Shown piece after piece: positions 27,634 to 37,045 of a stretch of 64,000 nt of DNA (positions are counted from its first letter, which is position 1; each line of letters begins with the position of its first letter). This DNA is from Pseudaminobacter sp047739745 (GTDB lineage Bacteria > Pseudomonadota > Alphaproteobacteria > Rhizobiales > Rhizobiaceae). The stretch lies in NCBI RefSeq assembly GCF_047739745.1, contig NZ_JBLLVA010000023.1, positions 17,016-81,015 on the forward strand. Reading direction: 5' to 3'. Under the pieces are notes generated by a model, which was given only the letters and a program-made list of their open reading frames with translations, ran no database searches and had not been told where the DNA came from. The position numbers and the translations under genes are program-made.

Positions 27634-28295
27634 TGGATTTAAGCATCCTGCTGCAATATTGGCCGATCCTGCTGGATGGCTTCAAACTTACTATCCTGTG
27701 CTGGGTGCTGGGCACGATCTTTAGCATGGTGCTGGGCCTGATCATCTCCCTGGCACAGCGCTACGGGCCGCGTCCGCTCGGTTGGTTGATCCAGGCCTAT
27801 ATCGAGATCATCCGCGGCACGCCCTTTCTGGTGCAGCTCTTCGTGCTTTATTATGGCGGCCCATTGCTCGGGCTGCGCCTTGATGCCCTTCCGGCAGGAA
27901 TCCTGGGGCTCACCGTCTATGGCAGCCCATATTTTGCAGAGATCTTTCGTTCGGGCTTCCTCGCGGTGCCGGTTGGCCAATTGGAGGCGGCGCGGGCCAT
28001 CGGCATGTCCGAATTGACGATCGTTCGCCGGATTCTCCTGCCATTGAGCCTCGTCTCGGCGCTTCCGGCTCTCGTGAACTTCGCGATCATCCTGACCAAG
28101 GAGACGGTGATCCTGTCCATCATCACCGTGCCGGAACTTATGTATCAGGTGCAGCGCATGTCGACCGAGACCTTCCGTTATCTCGAGGCCAACCTCGTGC
28201 TCGCGCTGTTCTTCTGGGCGCTGGTCGAAACCATTTCGCGTTTCGGCCGCCTGCTGGAAGCGCGCATCACCAAACATCTGATCGAAAGGACGTAA
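27633..28295 (+). CDS. Amino-acid ABC transporter permease (HisQ/GlnP type), second
   Basis: A 220-residue partner permease with segment YIEIIRGTPFLVQLFVLYYG, which is highly typical of polar amino-acid transporters, and the EAA loop GQLEAARAIGMSELTIVRRILLP. It lies between the first permease (1-base overlap) and the ATPase (1-bp gap). Confidence 0.9.
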   Translation: MDLSILLQYWPILLDGFKLTILCWVLGTIFSMVLGLIISLAQRYGPRPLGWLIQAYIEIIRGTPFLVQLFVLYYGGPLLGLRLDALPAGILGLTVYGSPYFAEIFRSGFLAVPVGQLEAARAIGMSELTIVRRILLPLSLVSALPALVNFAIILTKETVILSIITVPELMYQVQRMSTETFRYLEANLVLALFFWALVETISRFGRLLEARITKHLIERT

Positions 28296-28296
28296 G

Positions 28297-29073
28297 ATGG
28301 TTGCCGCGTCATCCGTCGAGATCCGCAAGGTCAACAAATTTTACGGGCCCTTCCAGGCGCTGAAGAATGTGGATCTTTCAATCCTGCCGGGCAAGGTGAC
28401 TTGCCTGATCGGGCCTTCGGGTTCGGGCAAGTCCACGCTTCTGCGCTGCATAAACTTCCTCGAGGAATATGATTCAGGCGAGATCAGCATTGACGGCCAA
28501 CTGATCGGCTATGTCAGCCCTGGCGGCCGCAAAATGCAAGGCCGCAAGCTGCGCGAGATGCGCCGCTCGATCGGCATGGTGTTCCAGCAATTCAATCTGT
28601 GGCCGCATATGACTGCGCTTCAGAACGTGGCCGAGGGGCTGATCCGGGTGCGTGGCCTGTCGAAATCCGAGGCCGCAGCCCGCGCGGCCGAGGCGCTAGA
28701 GAAGGTCGGACTCGGCGACAAAATGGCCAATCATCCCTCGCGCCTGTCCGGCGGACAGCAGCAGCGGGTGGCGATAGCGCGCGCTATCGCAATGGAGCCG
28801 CGCCTGATGCTCTTCGACGAGCCGACCTCGGCGCTCGATCCCGAACTGGTTGGCGAGGTGTTGAGCGTGATGAAGGCGCTCGCCTCCGAGGGCATGACCA
28901 TGGTTGTCGTCACCCATGAGATGGGCTTCGCCGCGCATGTGGCAGACCGCGTGGCTTTCATGGAAAAGGGCGAACTGGTGGGTGTGGATGCCCCGAGCCG
29001 GATCCTGCACCACCCCGAGGACACGCGCATACAGGCCTTCCTGCGGACCTATCACGAGCGCAACAGCTTTTGA
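28297..29073 (+). CDS. Amino-acid ABC transporter ATPase (HisP/GlnQ type)
   Basis: A 258-residue ATPase with Walker A GPSGSGKST, signature LSGGQQQRVAIARAI, Walker B LMLFDEPTSALDP and the switch VVTHEMGFA. The VFQQFNLWPHMT Q-loop string is the usual one in this family. It closes the four-gene transporter next to hut. Confidence 0.93.
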   Translation: MVAASSVEIRKVNKFYGPFQALKNVDLSILPGKVTCLIGPSGSGKSTLLRCINFLEEYDSGEISIDGQLIGYVSPGGRKMQGRKLREMRRSIGMVFQQFNLWPHMTALQNVAEGLIRVRGLSKSEAAARAAEALEKVGLGDKMANHPSRLSGGQQQRVAIARAIAMEPRLMLFDEPTSALDPELVGEVLSVMKALASEGMTMVVVTHEMGFAAHVADRVAFMEKGELVGVDAPSRILHHPEDTRIQAFLRTYHERNSF

Positions 29074-29393
29074 TCTTCGCAGCGACGTCCCAATCCTACA
29101 GGCTCGTGGCGCGAGGTGCGTCAAAGGTTTTTTGTTGCAAACACTTTCACGCAGCATGCCATCGTCACCTTGGCCAGCCGCTTTGGCATTGGAAACGTCA
29201 ACGCCGGTGAAAGGCCCGCTTGGCAACAGCCAGACCGATTGTCGTAATCTGCTTTATTGACGCTCTCCCCACGGCGAGAGTCGCTTCAGCGACTTCAAGC
29301 TCCGCCAGCCTTCATCCGTGGCACGTCAACCCCTTTCCAGGCGTTCCATGGCAGGGCCATACCGCACAACCGGGCAAAGTCACATGAGCGCTG
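29074..29393. other. Gene-free gap between convergent operons
   Basis: No coding frame I can support. A small inverted repeat, AGTCGCT with AGCGACT around a 2-nt centre, lies at 29279-29294 and a partial one around 29260-29280; they may terminate transcription between the rightward transporter and the leftward amidohydrolase operon. Confidence 0.4.
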
Positions 29394-30854
29394 TTAGGCA
29401 TATGGAAAGGACGGCAGGAAGATTTCCTCCACCGGCGGGTGACGCCAGGTCCTCGTTGGATATTGGGCGATTAGCCCGTCGAACTGGATTTGCGCGCGCC
29501 TGCGATACTCGTCCAGGTCGACGCCTGGCAACTGCCTGTCCTTCATCACCACCCGACCGTTGACGATGGTGGTCTTGAAGTCACGCCCGGTGCCGCTCAG
29601 CATCATCGTCTGGATCGGATCAATGATCTGGCCGAGTTCGAAGGCGTCGAGGTCAAAGAGTGTCATGTCGGCCTTGGCTCCGACCGCCAGGCGACCGAGA
29701 TCCGGCCGATCGAGCGCGTCGGCGGCCACGATCGTGGCGGCATTGTAGAAATCGGCGGAGCTGCAGGCGGCCACGTCCCCATCGGCCACTCGGCAAAGGC
29801 TGATGCCCATGCGCATATTCTCCACCATGTCCGGCGGAAAGGTGTCGGTGCCCAGCCCGATCGGGATACCCTTCTTCTTGAGCCGGGCGAAGGATTCCAT
29901 CGCGCCTCCATAGCGCGAAAGAACCAGAGGACAATGGATCAGCGTGGCCCCGGATTCGGCCAGCAGACCGACATCGTCGCCCTTGCGCGAGATCGCGCTG
30001 TGACCGGTCACGTAAACACCGTGGGGCAAAAGCGAGCGCTTCGAGAGAAAGCCAAGCGATGCGAGCCACTCGACCGGTGTCTTGTCGTAACGTTTCACGA
30101 TGGTGTCGAATTCGTCGAGCGCCTGGCAGCAATGCAGGCGAATGGGGCAATCCAGTTCCTTGCTGGCGGCGGCGGAGCGGCGGATGAGCTCGAGGGTGCA
30201 GTTCTCGATGCGGTCTGGCGCCAGCATTCCGCGGACGAGGCCACCATGCGCCCCGTCGAACTTGCGGACATAGTCGATCGCCGTTTGCAGCCCCTTCAGG
30301 CCCCGCTCCTCATCCCAGGACGTGTCGAAGCTGCCGTCCTGGCGGATCATGGTGACGCCGGTCATATAGCAGGGGCCGAGATAGGCACGAATGCCGATTT
30401 CGGCCGCGCTATCGGCCGAGCGAGCAAATTCGTCATAGGTTTCCGCCCATTCCCGATAGAACATCGAGGTGATTGGCAAGGCGGTGGTGATGCCGTTTCG
30501 GATGAGCTGGACGAAGGCGTACTTCATCTTGAAGGTCTGCTCTTCGACCGAATACATTTCGAACGGGCCGGACTGGACATAATCCTCCGGCCACACGCGC
30601 CCCTTTGCCCAATCGGGCTGGTTGTCGAAGGCGAGTACTGTCGTGTCGAGATCGGCGAGCGCGTTGAGATCGATGAAGCCGGGCCCGAGAATGGCATTGC
30701 CACCGTCGATTTCGCTATCGACCTGGCCTTGATAACCATGCCCGACGAAGATGATCGTGTCGTCGCGATAGACGACTTCGGCGTCCTTGAGCGTGCGATG
30801 GCCTTTACCGTCGAAGCCTATGACATAGCGTGCTTTAACTCGTGTCGTGGACAT
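29394..30854 (-). CDS. Atz/Trz-type amidohydrolase lacking the HxH metal motif
   Basis: A 486-residue member of the amidohydrolase (chlorohydrolase-like) superfamily. Where the family reads PGxIxxHxH, this protein reads GPGFIDLNALADLD, so the two metal-binding histidines are replaced by N64 and L66. Other equivalents are kept: H241 (RLHCCQ), H278 (LLPHGVYVTGH), and D337 (GLGTDTFPPD). The C-terminal strand region (GRLAVGAKADMTLFDLD, TIVNGRVVMKDRQLPG) is intact, so it is not simply decayed. The substrate is unknown. It is last in a seven-gene leftward operon, 45 bp after the next amidohydrolase. Confidence 0.85.
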   Translation of the reverse strand: MSTTRVKARYVIGFDGKGHRTLKDAEVVYRDDTIIFVGHGYQGQVDSEIDGGNAILGPGFIDLNALADLDTTVLAFDNQPDWAKGRVWPEDYVQSGPFEMYSVEEQTFKMKYAFVQLIRNGITTALPITSMFYREWAETYDEFARSADSAAEIGIRAYLGPCYMTGVTMIRQDGSFDTSWDEERGLKGLQTAIDYVRKFDGAHGGLVRGMLAPDRIENCTLELIRRSAAASKELDCPIRLHCCQALDEFDTIVKRYDKTPVEWLASLGFLSKRSLLPHGVYVTGHSAISRKGDDVGLLAESGATLIHCPLVLSRYGGAMESFARLKKKGIPIGLGTDTFPPDMVENMRMGISLCRVADGDVAACSSADFYNAATIVAADALDRPDLGRLAVGAKADMTLFDLDAFELGQIIDPIQTMMLSGTGRDFKTTIVNGRVVMKDRQLPGVDLDEYRRRAQIQFDGLIAQYPTRTWRHPPVEEIFLPSFPYA

Positions 30855-30899
30855 GGTCTGAGTTCCGGTATTCGTTGTGATATGGGAGAATAATGGTTG

Positions 30900-32417
30900 C
30901 TATGGCGTCATTGGGCCGGCCCAGCGGTTCATCTCGACCGGTGTCTGCACAGCCTTGAAATACATTTGCCGGTAATAGGGCTCGAGTTCGTCGGCAGCGG
31001 ATTTGCAGCGCGCCATATATTCGGCGAATTCGCCGGCGAGCGACCGCGCCTCGGACTTGAGTGCCTCCTCATCGACCGTAAGCAGTCGTCCGTTTTCCAT
31101 GACGATCCGGCCGCCAACGATGGTGGTGCGCACGGAAGAGCCGTTCTCACAATAGACAAGCTGGCGCTTTAGATCGTTGAGCGGGGTGAAGGCGAAGCTG
31201 TTGAGATCAAGCAGGATGATATCCGCCTGCCAGCCGGGGGTCAGCCGTCCGGTCGGCTGCGGCAGGCGCATGGCCCTGGCCCCGCCGGTAGTCAAAGATG
31301 TCAGGATCTCAAATGGAAGCGGCCAATTGTCGAACGCCGGGTCGGCCACGTTGTGCACCAGCCCGGCGATCTTGGCGACGGTCCAAAGATTGATGCCATC
31401 GTCGGTCGAGGCCTCGTCATTGCCGATACAGATGTTGATGCCGGCATCGCGCAGGCGGCGGAATGGCATCACGCCGCTGCCGATCTTTAGGTTGGAAACT
31501 GGATTGTGTGCGACTGAGCAACCCGAATTCTCCAGCAGTCGCATGTCCTCCTCATCGATCCAGATCGCATGGATGACCATTGCCTGTTCATTCAGCACGC
31601 CCATGTCATGGGCATAGCGGACCAGCGATTTGCCGTACTTCTGCTGGCCCAGCACACGCTGCAGCCGCGTCTCTAGGATATGCATGTTGTAGGGAATATC
31701 GAGCTCACGCGCGATCCGCCCGAGAGCGGTGAAATATTCGGGTGTCACCCGCTGCGGCGCCGAGCAGGATACGGCGCAACGCAACCTGCCATCGGCGCGG
31801 CCATGCCAGGTTTCGATGAACCGATCATAATGGGCCAGCAGTTCCGTGTCCGACATCAACGGGGCATTTTCCATGCGCCCGCGCAATGCCTCGGGTAGAA
31901 GGTCGCTCAGGAACGGAAACTTCTGGTGCTCCGGCACATTGGGCTGGTCCAACGTGACGGTGGCGCGCATGCCGGCGTCGGCATAGGCCTGCATGACATT
32001 GTCGACTTCATCATCGGTGACGATAGGCACGAAGAAGCAGTCGTCATGCACCGAAGTGACGCCCTGCTTCAGCATCTCCATCGCACCGAGCATGGTGCGC
32101 ACATAGGCAAAGCGCGGCGACACCACCTGATCCATCAGCGGCGGCACCTCATAGAGCATGAACAGCTCCAGCGGCCAGTTGGCGATCGCGCCCTTCATGA
32201 AATTACCGGGCGAATGGAAATGGCCATTCACCAACCCGGGCATGGCCAACTGACCGGCCGCATCGACTATGCGCGGGTTTTCGGCCGCAACACTTTTCAT
32301 GACGCCAGGGCCAATCGCCTCGATCTTGCCGTTGCGAATGACAATGTCGGCCTGCGCGTATTCGGTGTCCTTCTCGTCGAGCGTCAGCACCCGTGCGCCA
32401 CTGATGACCGTCAACAT
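30900..32417 (-). CDS. Atz/Trz-type amidohydrolase, full metal site
   Basis: A 505-residue cytosine-deaminase/atrazine-hydrolase-like enzyme. Metal motifs are all present: PGLVNGHFHSPGN (HxH), NMHILETR, MVIHAIWIDEEDMRLL, and CIGNDEASTDDG in place of the more common GTDG. It probably hydrolyses a C-N bond of a heterocyclic or amide nitrogen compound. Start ATG at 32417 is 4 bp after the upstream permease stop, so import and hydrolysis are coexpressed. Confidence 0.87.
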   Translation of the reverse strand: MLTVISGARVLTLDEKDTEYAQADIVIRNGKIEAIGPGVMKSVAAENPRIVDAAGQLAMPGLVNGHFHSPGNFMKGAIANWPLELFMLYEVPPLMDQVVSPRFAYVRTMLGAMEMLKQGVTSVHDDCFFVPIVTDDEVDNVMQAYADAGMRATVTLDQPNVPEHQKFPFLSDLLPEALRGRMENAPLMSDTELLAHYDRFIETWHGRADGRLRCAVSCSAPQRVTPEYFTALGRIARELDIPYNMHILETRLQRVLGQQKYGKSLVRYAHDMGVLNEQAMVIHAIWIDEEDMRLLENSGCSVAHNPVSNLKIGSGVMPFRRLRDAGINICIGNDEASTDDGINLWTVAKIAGLVHNVADPAFDNWPLPFEILTSLTTGGARAMRLPQPTGRLTPGWQADIILLDLNSFAFTPLNDLKRQLVYCENGSSVRTTIVGGRIVMENGRLLTVDEEALKSEARSLAGEFAEYMARCKSAADELEPYYRQMYFKAVQTPVEMNRWAGPMTP

Positions 32418-32421
32418 GGTC

Positions 32422-33360
32422 TTACTCCGCCGATTTCCGGTCGGCCGCATCGGAGCGATGCTTCACCAGCTGAAGGCGGGTCTTGGGGTCGAGCGAGTCA
32501 CGCAAGGAATCGCCTAGCAAGTTGAAGGCCATCACCAGGATCGTGATCGCGATACCTGGAATCGCCGCGATATGAGGAGCCACGAAAACATAGCTCCTGC
32601 CTTCGCTGGTCATGATGCCCCATTCGGCGATCGGCGGCTGCACACCCAGCCCGAGAAAGCTCAAGCCCGCGGCGGTGATCACGACCGCGCCGACGATGGT
32701 GCAGCTATAGACCACGGAGGCGGCCACGACATTGGGGAGCATTTCGACAAACAGGATTTTGATGTTCGACGTCGCCATGGCGCGCGATGCCTCGACATAG
32801 GCAAGCTCGCGCTCCTGGCAGGCCGCCGCATAGACCACGCGTGTGTTGTAGGGAATGAGTGTTACGACTAGCGCGATCATCATGTTGATCAGGCCGGGAC
32901 CCATCAGCGCCGCCAGCATGATGGCCAGCAGCGCCATCGGGAAGGCGAAAAGAACATCCATCAGCCGCATGATCAGCTCGCCAAATCGCGGGTACCACGC
33001 CCCGATAAGGCCGAGCGGGATCGAGATGGCCGCTCCCAGTATCACCGGTACCACGCCGGAGATCAGGGTCAGCCGCGACCCATAGATAATGCGCGAGAGA
33101 ATATCGCGACCCTGGTGGTCAAGGCCCAGAAGATGGCCGGGCGTTCCCGGCGGCTGCAGGCGCAGCGCCGGATCTGCCTCATTGGGCGGGAAGGGCGCGA
33201 TATAGGGGGCGAGGATCGCGCAGAGAACCAGGAGCAGGATAACGCATGCGGCTACCCGCGCGACCGGATCGCCGAGCACACCGCGCCAGACGAAATAGAG
33301 GTTGGAGCGACGCTGCGGGGCGAATCTGCCGCTGGCGGTTGCTGTCGACATAACGCTCAT
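32422..33360 (-). CDS. Peptide/Opp-type ABC permease, DppC-like
   Basis: A 312-residue permease with a charged N terminus, a first membrane segment near residues 40-62, the periplasmic segment GTPGHLLGLDHQGRDILSRIIYGSR that is diagnostic of DppC/OppC, and the contact loop EASRAMATSNIKILFVEMLPN. The ATG at 33360 has GGTGAGG upstream. It follows the DppB-like gene by 7 bp. Confidence 0.9.
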   Translation of the reverse strand: MSVMSTATASGRFAPQRRSNLYFVWRGVLGDPVARVAACVILLLVLCAILAPYIAPFPPNEADPALRLQPPGTPGHLLGLDHQGRDILSRIIYGSRLTLISGVVPVILGAAISIPLGLIGAWYPRFGELIMRLMDVLFAFPMALLAIMLAALMGPGLINMMIALVVTLIPYNTRVVYAAACQERELAYVEASRAMATSNIKILFVEMLPNVVAASVVYSCTIVGAVVITAAGLSFLGLGVQPPIAEWGIMTSEGRSYVFVAPHIAAIPGIAITILVMAFNLLGDSLRDSLDPKTRLQLVKHRSDAADRKSAE

Positions 33361-33367
33361 GGCTGCC

Positions 33368-34318
33368 TCACCGCTTTCTTGGATCGAGTGCATGGACGAT
33401 GACATCGGAGATCAGATTTCCGAGAACGAAAACGATGGCCACGACCAGCACGCATCCCTGAATGACCGGCACGTCACGTTGCAGGATGGCATCGAAAAGC
33501 AGCAGGCCAACGCCTGGCCAGTTGAAGATGATCTCGGTGAAGATGACGCTGCCGAAAAGATAGCCGATCTGCAGGCCGCCAATGTTGGCGAATGTCGGCA
33601 GCGTATTGCGCACGGCGTGGCGCAGCACGATCTGGCGCCGGCTCAAGCCCCTAGCACGTGCGGCCAGGATGTAAGGCTGGCCCAGCACATCGATCATGCG
33701 CGAGCGGGTAACGCGCGTGACGACCGCGATCGAGGAGGCGGCGGTGGCGATGGCCGGCAGCACCATATGGTGGATCAGCTGCCCGAAACCGCCCGGATCG
33801 ATCATGTTGTACATGCCCGAGATCGGAAACAGCTTCCATCTGAAGCCAAAGAAGTAGAGCAGGATGATGCCGAGCCAGAAGACCGGCAGGCTGGCCAGGA
33901 CCAGCGTCAGCGCGACGACGCTCTTGTCGGTGAAGGTGCGGAACCGCGGTGCGGAAATGACGCTTAGCAGGAAACCGAACACAAGCACTAGAAACAGGCT
34001 TCCTGCCATCAGGATCAGCGAGTTGACGATCTTGGGCGCGAGGATCTGCGCCACCGGCAGTTGCTGGGAGACCGAATTGCCGATATTGCCCTGCAGGAGG
34101 TCGAAGAGCCAGCGTATGTATTGAAGGATCAGAGGCTGGTCGAGGCCGAGTTCCTGACGGAGTGCTTCAAGCTGCGCTTCAGTCGCCATGCGCCCGAGCA
34201 GAGTGAGCGCTATATCGCCCGGAACGAGCTGAAGCGACATGAACACGATCACCGTGACCCCGAGTAGTACCGGGATGGCGTACAAGAGTCTGGTTCCGGT
34301 AAAGGTGAGTATGGACAC
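33368..34318 (-). CDS. Peptide/Opp-type ABC permease, DppB-like
   Basis: A 316-residue permease with the N-terminal helix YAIPVLLGVTVIVFMSLQLVPGD typical of DppB/OppB, LRQELGLDQPLILQYIRWLFDLLQGNIGNS, and the contact loop ILAARARGLSRRQIVLRHAVRN. It is separated from the binding-protein gene by a 62-bp gap holding a hairpin. Confidence 0.9.
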   Translation of the reverse strand: MSILTFTGTRLLYAIPVLLGVTVIVFMSLQLVPGDIALTLLGRMATEAQLEALRQELGLDQPLILQYIRWLFDLLQGNIGNSVSQQLPVAQILAPKIVNSLILMAGSLFLVLVFGFLLSVISAPRFRTFTDKSVVALTLVLASLPVFWLGIILLYFFGFRWKLFPISGMYNMIDPGGFGQLIHHMVLPAIATAASSIAVVTRVTRSRMIDVLGQPYILAARARGLSRRQIVLRHAVRNTLPTFANIGGLQIGYLFGSVIFTEIIFNWPGVGLLLFDAILQRDVPVIQGCVLVVAIVFVLGNLISDVIVHALDPRKR

Positions 34319-34338
34319 GGGCAGCCTCCCAACTGCAT

Positions 34339-34369
34339 GTCCGGCCGCCCCTTCGCGAGGCGGCCGGAC
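34339..34369 (-). terminator. Intercistronic hairpin after the family 5 binding protein
   Basis: A perfect 11-bp stem (GTCCGGCCGCC with GGCGGCCGGAC) around a 9-nt loop, 11 bp downstream of the binding-protein stop on the minus strand. No U-tract follows in that direction. It likely limits read-through or protects the upstream transcript. Confidence 0.7.
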
Positions 34370-34380
34370 GTTTCAAAAAA

Positions 34381-36021
34381 TTACTGCTTGGTTACGGCGG
34401 TCAGGTCGAACCAATGCTGCGGCGCCAGCACGAAGCCCTTCACATCTGGCCTGACCGCATAGACCGACATCGCCGTGTAGTAGGACGTGAACGCCATATC
34501 TTCGGCGATGACGTCGCGTGCCTCGTGTAGCTTCTTGTCCATTTCCTCCGGGCGCGCCGCGCCGCGGGCCTGCGCCAGAAGCTCGTCGATCTTTGGATTG
34601 TCATAGTAGCCGGAGTTGCAGCAGTTGGGCGGCAGCGCATTGGTGGTCACCACCTGATCGAGCCAGGCGAAGGTGCTCTCGCCCCATGAGGCCGAGGTCA
34701 GCCCGGTGCCGTCGCGCATGCCCTTCGACATCATCTCCCAGAAGGTGTTGTTGTCGAACATCTCGATGGTGGCCTTGATGCCAACCTTCTCGAAATCGCG
34801 CTGCAGCCACTCGGCATCGCCCTTCGTGTTCACGTCGGCGCCGGCGCCGAAGGTCCAGTCCATTCGCGTCGTGAACCCGTCCGGATAGCCGGCCTCGGCA
34901 AGAAGCTTCTTGGCGCCTTCCGGATCGTATTCGCAGTCCTTATAGGCTGGATCGTAGCCAGGCCCGCCGAGATTGAGGACGCCATAGGATGGTTGTGCCA
35001 GACCCTTGCGCTGATACTTGGCCATGTCTTCGCGATTGATCGCCATGCACATCGCCTTGCGCACGCGCACATCCTTGAAATGCGGATCCTTGTGATTGAT
35101 CCACATGACGTAGAACATCGGGCTCTGGCCGGTGACGATCTCGACGCCCTGTTGCTTCAGGAATTCCAGCGAGTCGGGCGACGGCGTGCCGATAATATCG
35201 ACCTCGCCGCTGACCAGAGCCAATTCGCGGGTCGCCACTTCGGGAATGCCACGCAACACGATCTGTTCGGCCTTCGGCTTGCGCGCCTCGTTCCAGTAGG
35301 CGTCGTTGCGGGCAATCACCAGTTTTTCGCCAACCACACGTTCGACGAATTTGAACGGGCCGGTGCCGATGGGATGCTGTTCGATATTGTCATTGCCGTG
35401 GGTCTTGACCGCAGTCGGGCTGATCATGCGCGGGGCGCCTGAACCGCCCGCCGCCATACGGCGCAGAAACTCGGCATTGGGCTGCTTCAGATTGATCTTG
35501 AACGTGTACTCGTCGACGACTTCGTAGCTGTCGAGATCCTGCCACATCCAGCCCATGAGGCCGGGTGACACTGGCTGGTGGAACTCGAAATCCTTCTTTG
35601 TCATGCGGTCAAGGTTGAACTTCGCTGCTTCGGCGTTCCACGGCGTGCCGTCATGAAACTGCACACCCTTGCGCAGGTGGAACGTATAGGATTTGCCGTC
35701 CTCCGAAACGTCCCAACGTTCCGCAAGCGCCGGAACGATCTCTGGTGTCACGTCGCCGCCCTTGGTGAGGTCCTCCTCGACGAAACTCTCGAAGATGTGG
35801 CGAACGACCTTGAAGGTGTTCCATGTGCGCGATGCGTGAGGATCAAGCCGGCTGAAGTCGGACTCGACCGCAAAGACGACCGTGTTTGCCGCCGCCGCTG
35901 TCGGCGCGATCATGGCTGAGCCGGCCAAGGTAACCGCCAAAATTGCCGAAGACGCCACCGTTGACCAGACGTTGAAAAATCTGCCCGGACTTCCGATTGA
36001 CTTCACTTGCTTGCGAAACAT
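34381..36021 (-). CDS. Family 5 (peptide/Opp-type) ABC periplasmic binding protein
   Basis: A 546-residue precursor from ATG 36021 (GGGAGGAAA upstream) with a long signal peptide ending near TAAA-ANT (about residue 46). The SBP_bac_5 pattern is clear: SDFSRLDPHASRTWNTFKVVRHIFE, LAERWDVSEDGKSYTFHLRKGVQFHDGTPWNAEA, and the interior CMAINREDMAKY. Although the family is named for peptides, many members bind non-peptide solutes, and here it shares an operon with amidohydrolases. Confidence 0.9.
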   Translation of the reverse strand: MFRKQVKSIGSPGRFFNVWSTVASSAILAVTLAGSAMIAPTAAAANTVVFAVESDFSRLDPHASRTWNTFKVVRHIFESFVEEDLTKGGDVTPEIVPALAERWDVSEDGKSYTFHLRKGVQFHDGTPWNAEAAKFNLDRMTKKDFEFHQPVSPGLMGWMWQDLDSYEVVDEYTFKINLKQPNAEFLRRMAAGGSGAPRMISPTAVKTHGNDNIEQHPIGTGPFKFVERVVGEKLVIARNDAYWNEARKPKAEQIVLRGIPEVATRELALVSGEVDIIGTPSPDSLEFLKQQGVEIVTGQSPMFYVMWINHKDPHFKDVRVRKAMCMAINREDMAKYQRKGLAQPSYGVLNLGGPGYDPAYKDCEYDPEGAKKLLAEAGYPDGFTTRMDWTFGAGADVNTKGDAEWLQRDFEKVGIKATIEMFDNNTFWEMMSKGMRDGTGLTSASWGESTFAWLDQVVTTNALPPNCCNSGYYDNPKIDELLAQARGAARPEEMDKKLHEARDVIAEDMAFTSYYTAMSVYAVRPDVKGFVLAPQHWFDLTAVTKQ

Positions 36022-36067
36022 GCTGGTTTCCTCCCGTTTTGATGTCCGTGCCTGGTTTTTCCGGCGC

Positions 36068-37045
36068 TCACCTTCCATCGTGGAGGAAGCAGGCAACCTT
36101 CCTCTGGCCCTCTATTTCAGTGAGCGACGGCGCTGATTGGCGGCACAGCGTGAAGCATTCGGAGCAATTGCCGGCATAGATGCAGCCGCTACCGCCCTTT
36201 GCCGCGCCTTCAAGGTCTTCCGCCCGCTCGGCCGCCTGCTCCCAGCGAGTGTCCTTGCGCACATGCAGCACGGTGCCGAGAAAGTCGCGGGTGAAGGGAT
36301 GTTTGGGGTCGCGGTAGACCTCCTCGCTTGAGCCGGTCTCCAGCACACAGCCGCGATACATGACGATGGTGCGGTCGCAGAACTGCTTGACGATCTTCAG
36401 GTCGTGCGAAACGAACAGGAATGTGAGGTCGAGCTTCTTTTGAAGATCGGTCAGCAGATTGAGTATCTGGGCCTGGATCGACACATCGAGGGCCGACACC
36501 GGCTCGTCGAGGAAAAGGAACTCCGGTTCGAGTGCCAGTGCCCTGGCGATCGCAATTCGTTGACATTGGCCGCCGCTATATTCATGCGGATAGCGATAAG
36601 ATTGCGTCGGGTCGAGGCCGACTAGATCCAGCAACTCGTCCACGCGCCGGTTGGCCGTCGCTTGCGAGACGCCGAAATTGAGCAGTGGTCGCGCCACATT
36701 CTCCGCCACCGTCCGGCGCGGATTGAGCGACTGCAGCGGGTCCTGGAAGACGATCTGCAGCCGGCGCCGGTACATTCGCATTTCTTCGGGTGAAAGCGCG
36801 CGAAGATCCTTGCCGTCATAACGGATTTGGCCGCTGTCCGGCTCAATCAGGCGCATGATGATGCGGCCGAGCGTCGATTTGCCCGAGCCCGAGCCGCCAA
36901 CGCAGCCGAGGATCTCGCCCTTGCGAATGTCGAGGCTGACATCATTGACGGCCTTGGTGCTTGCCGTGGTGCGGTGGAAAAGCCAGCCCCTATTGACTGT
37001 GAATGTCTTGTTGACGCCCCGCACTTCGATCAGGTTTTGGGGCAT
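36068..37045 (-). CDS. Opp/Dpp-type ABC transporter ATPase, OppF-like
   Basis: A 325-residue ATPase with Walker A GGSGSGKST, signature YSGGQCQRIAIARAL and Walker B LFLDEPVSALDVSIQ. The C-terminal Opp-type extension has the Cys cluster (GGSGCIYAGNC, CFTLC, ACFLHD). Start ATG 37045 overlaps the stop of the OppD-like gene by one base. Confidence 0.91.
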   Translation of the reverse strand: MPQNLIEVRGVNKTFTVNRGWLFHRTTASTKAVNDVSLDIRKGEILGCVGGSGSGKSTLGRIIMRLIEPDSGQIRYDGKDLRALSPEEMRMYRRRLQIVFQDPLQSLNPRRTVAENVARPLLNFGVSQATANRRVDELLDLVGLDPTQSYRYPHEYSGGQCQRIAIARALALEPEFLFLDEPVSALDVSIQAQILNLLTDLQKKLDLTFLFVSHDLKIVKQFCDRTIVMYRGCVLETGSSEEVYRDPKHPFTRDFLGTVLHVRKDTRWEQAAERAEDLEGAAKGGSGCIYAGNCSECFTLCRQSAPSLTEIEGQRKVACFLHDGR

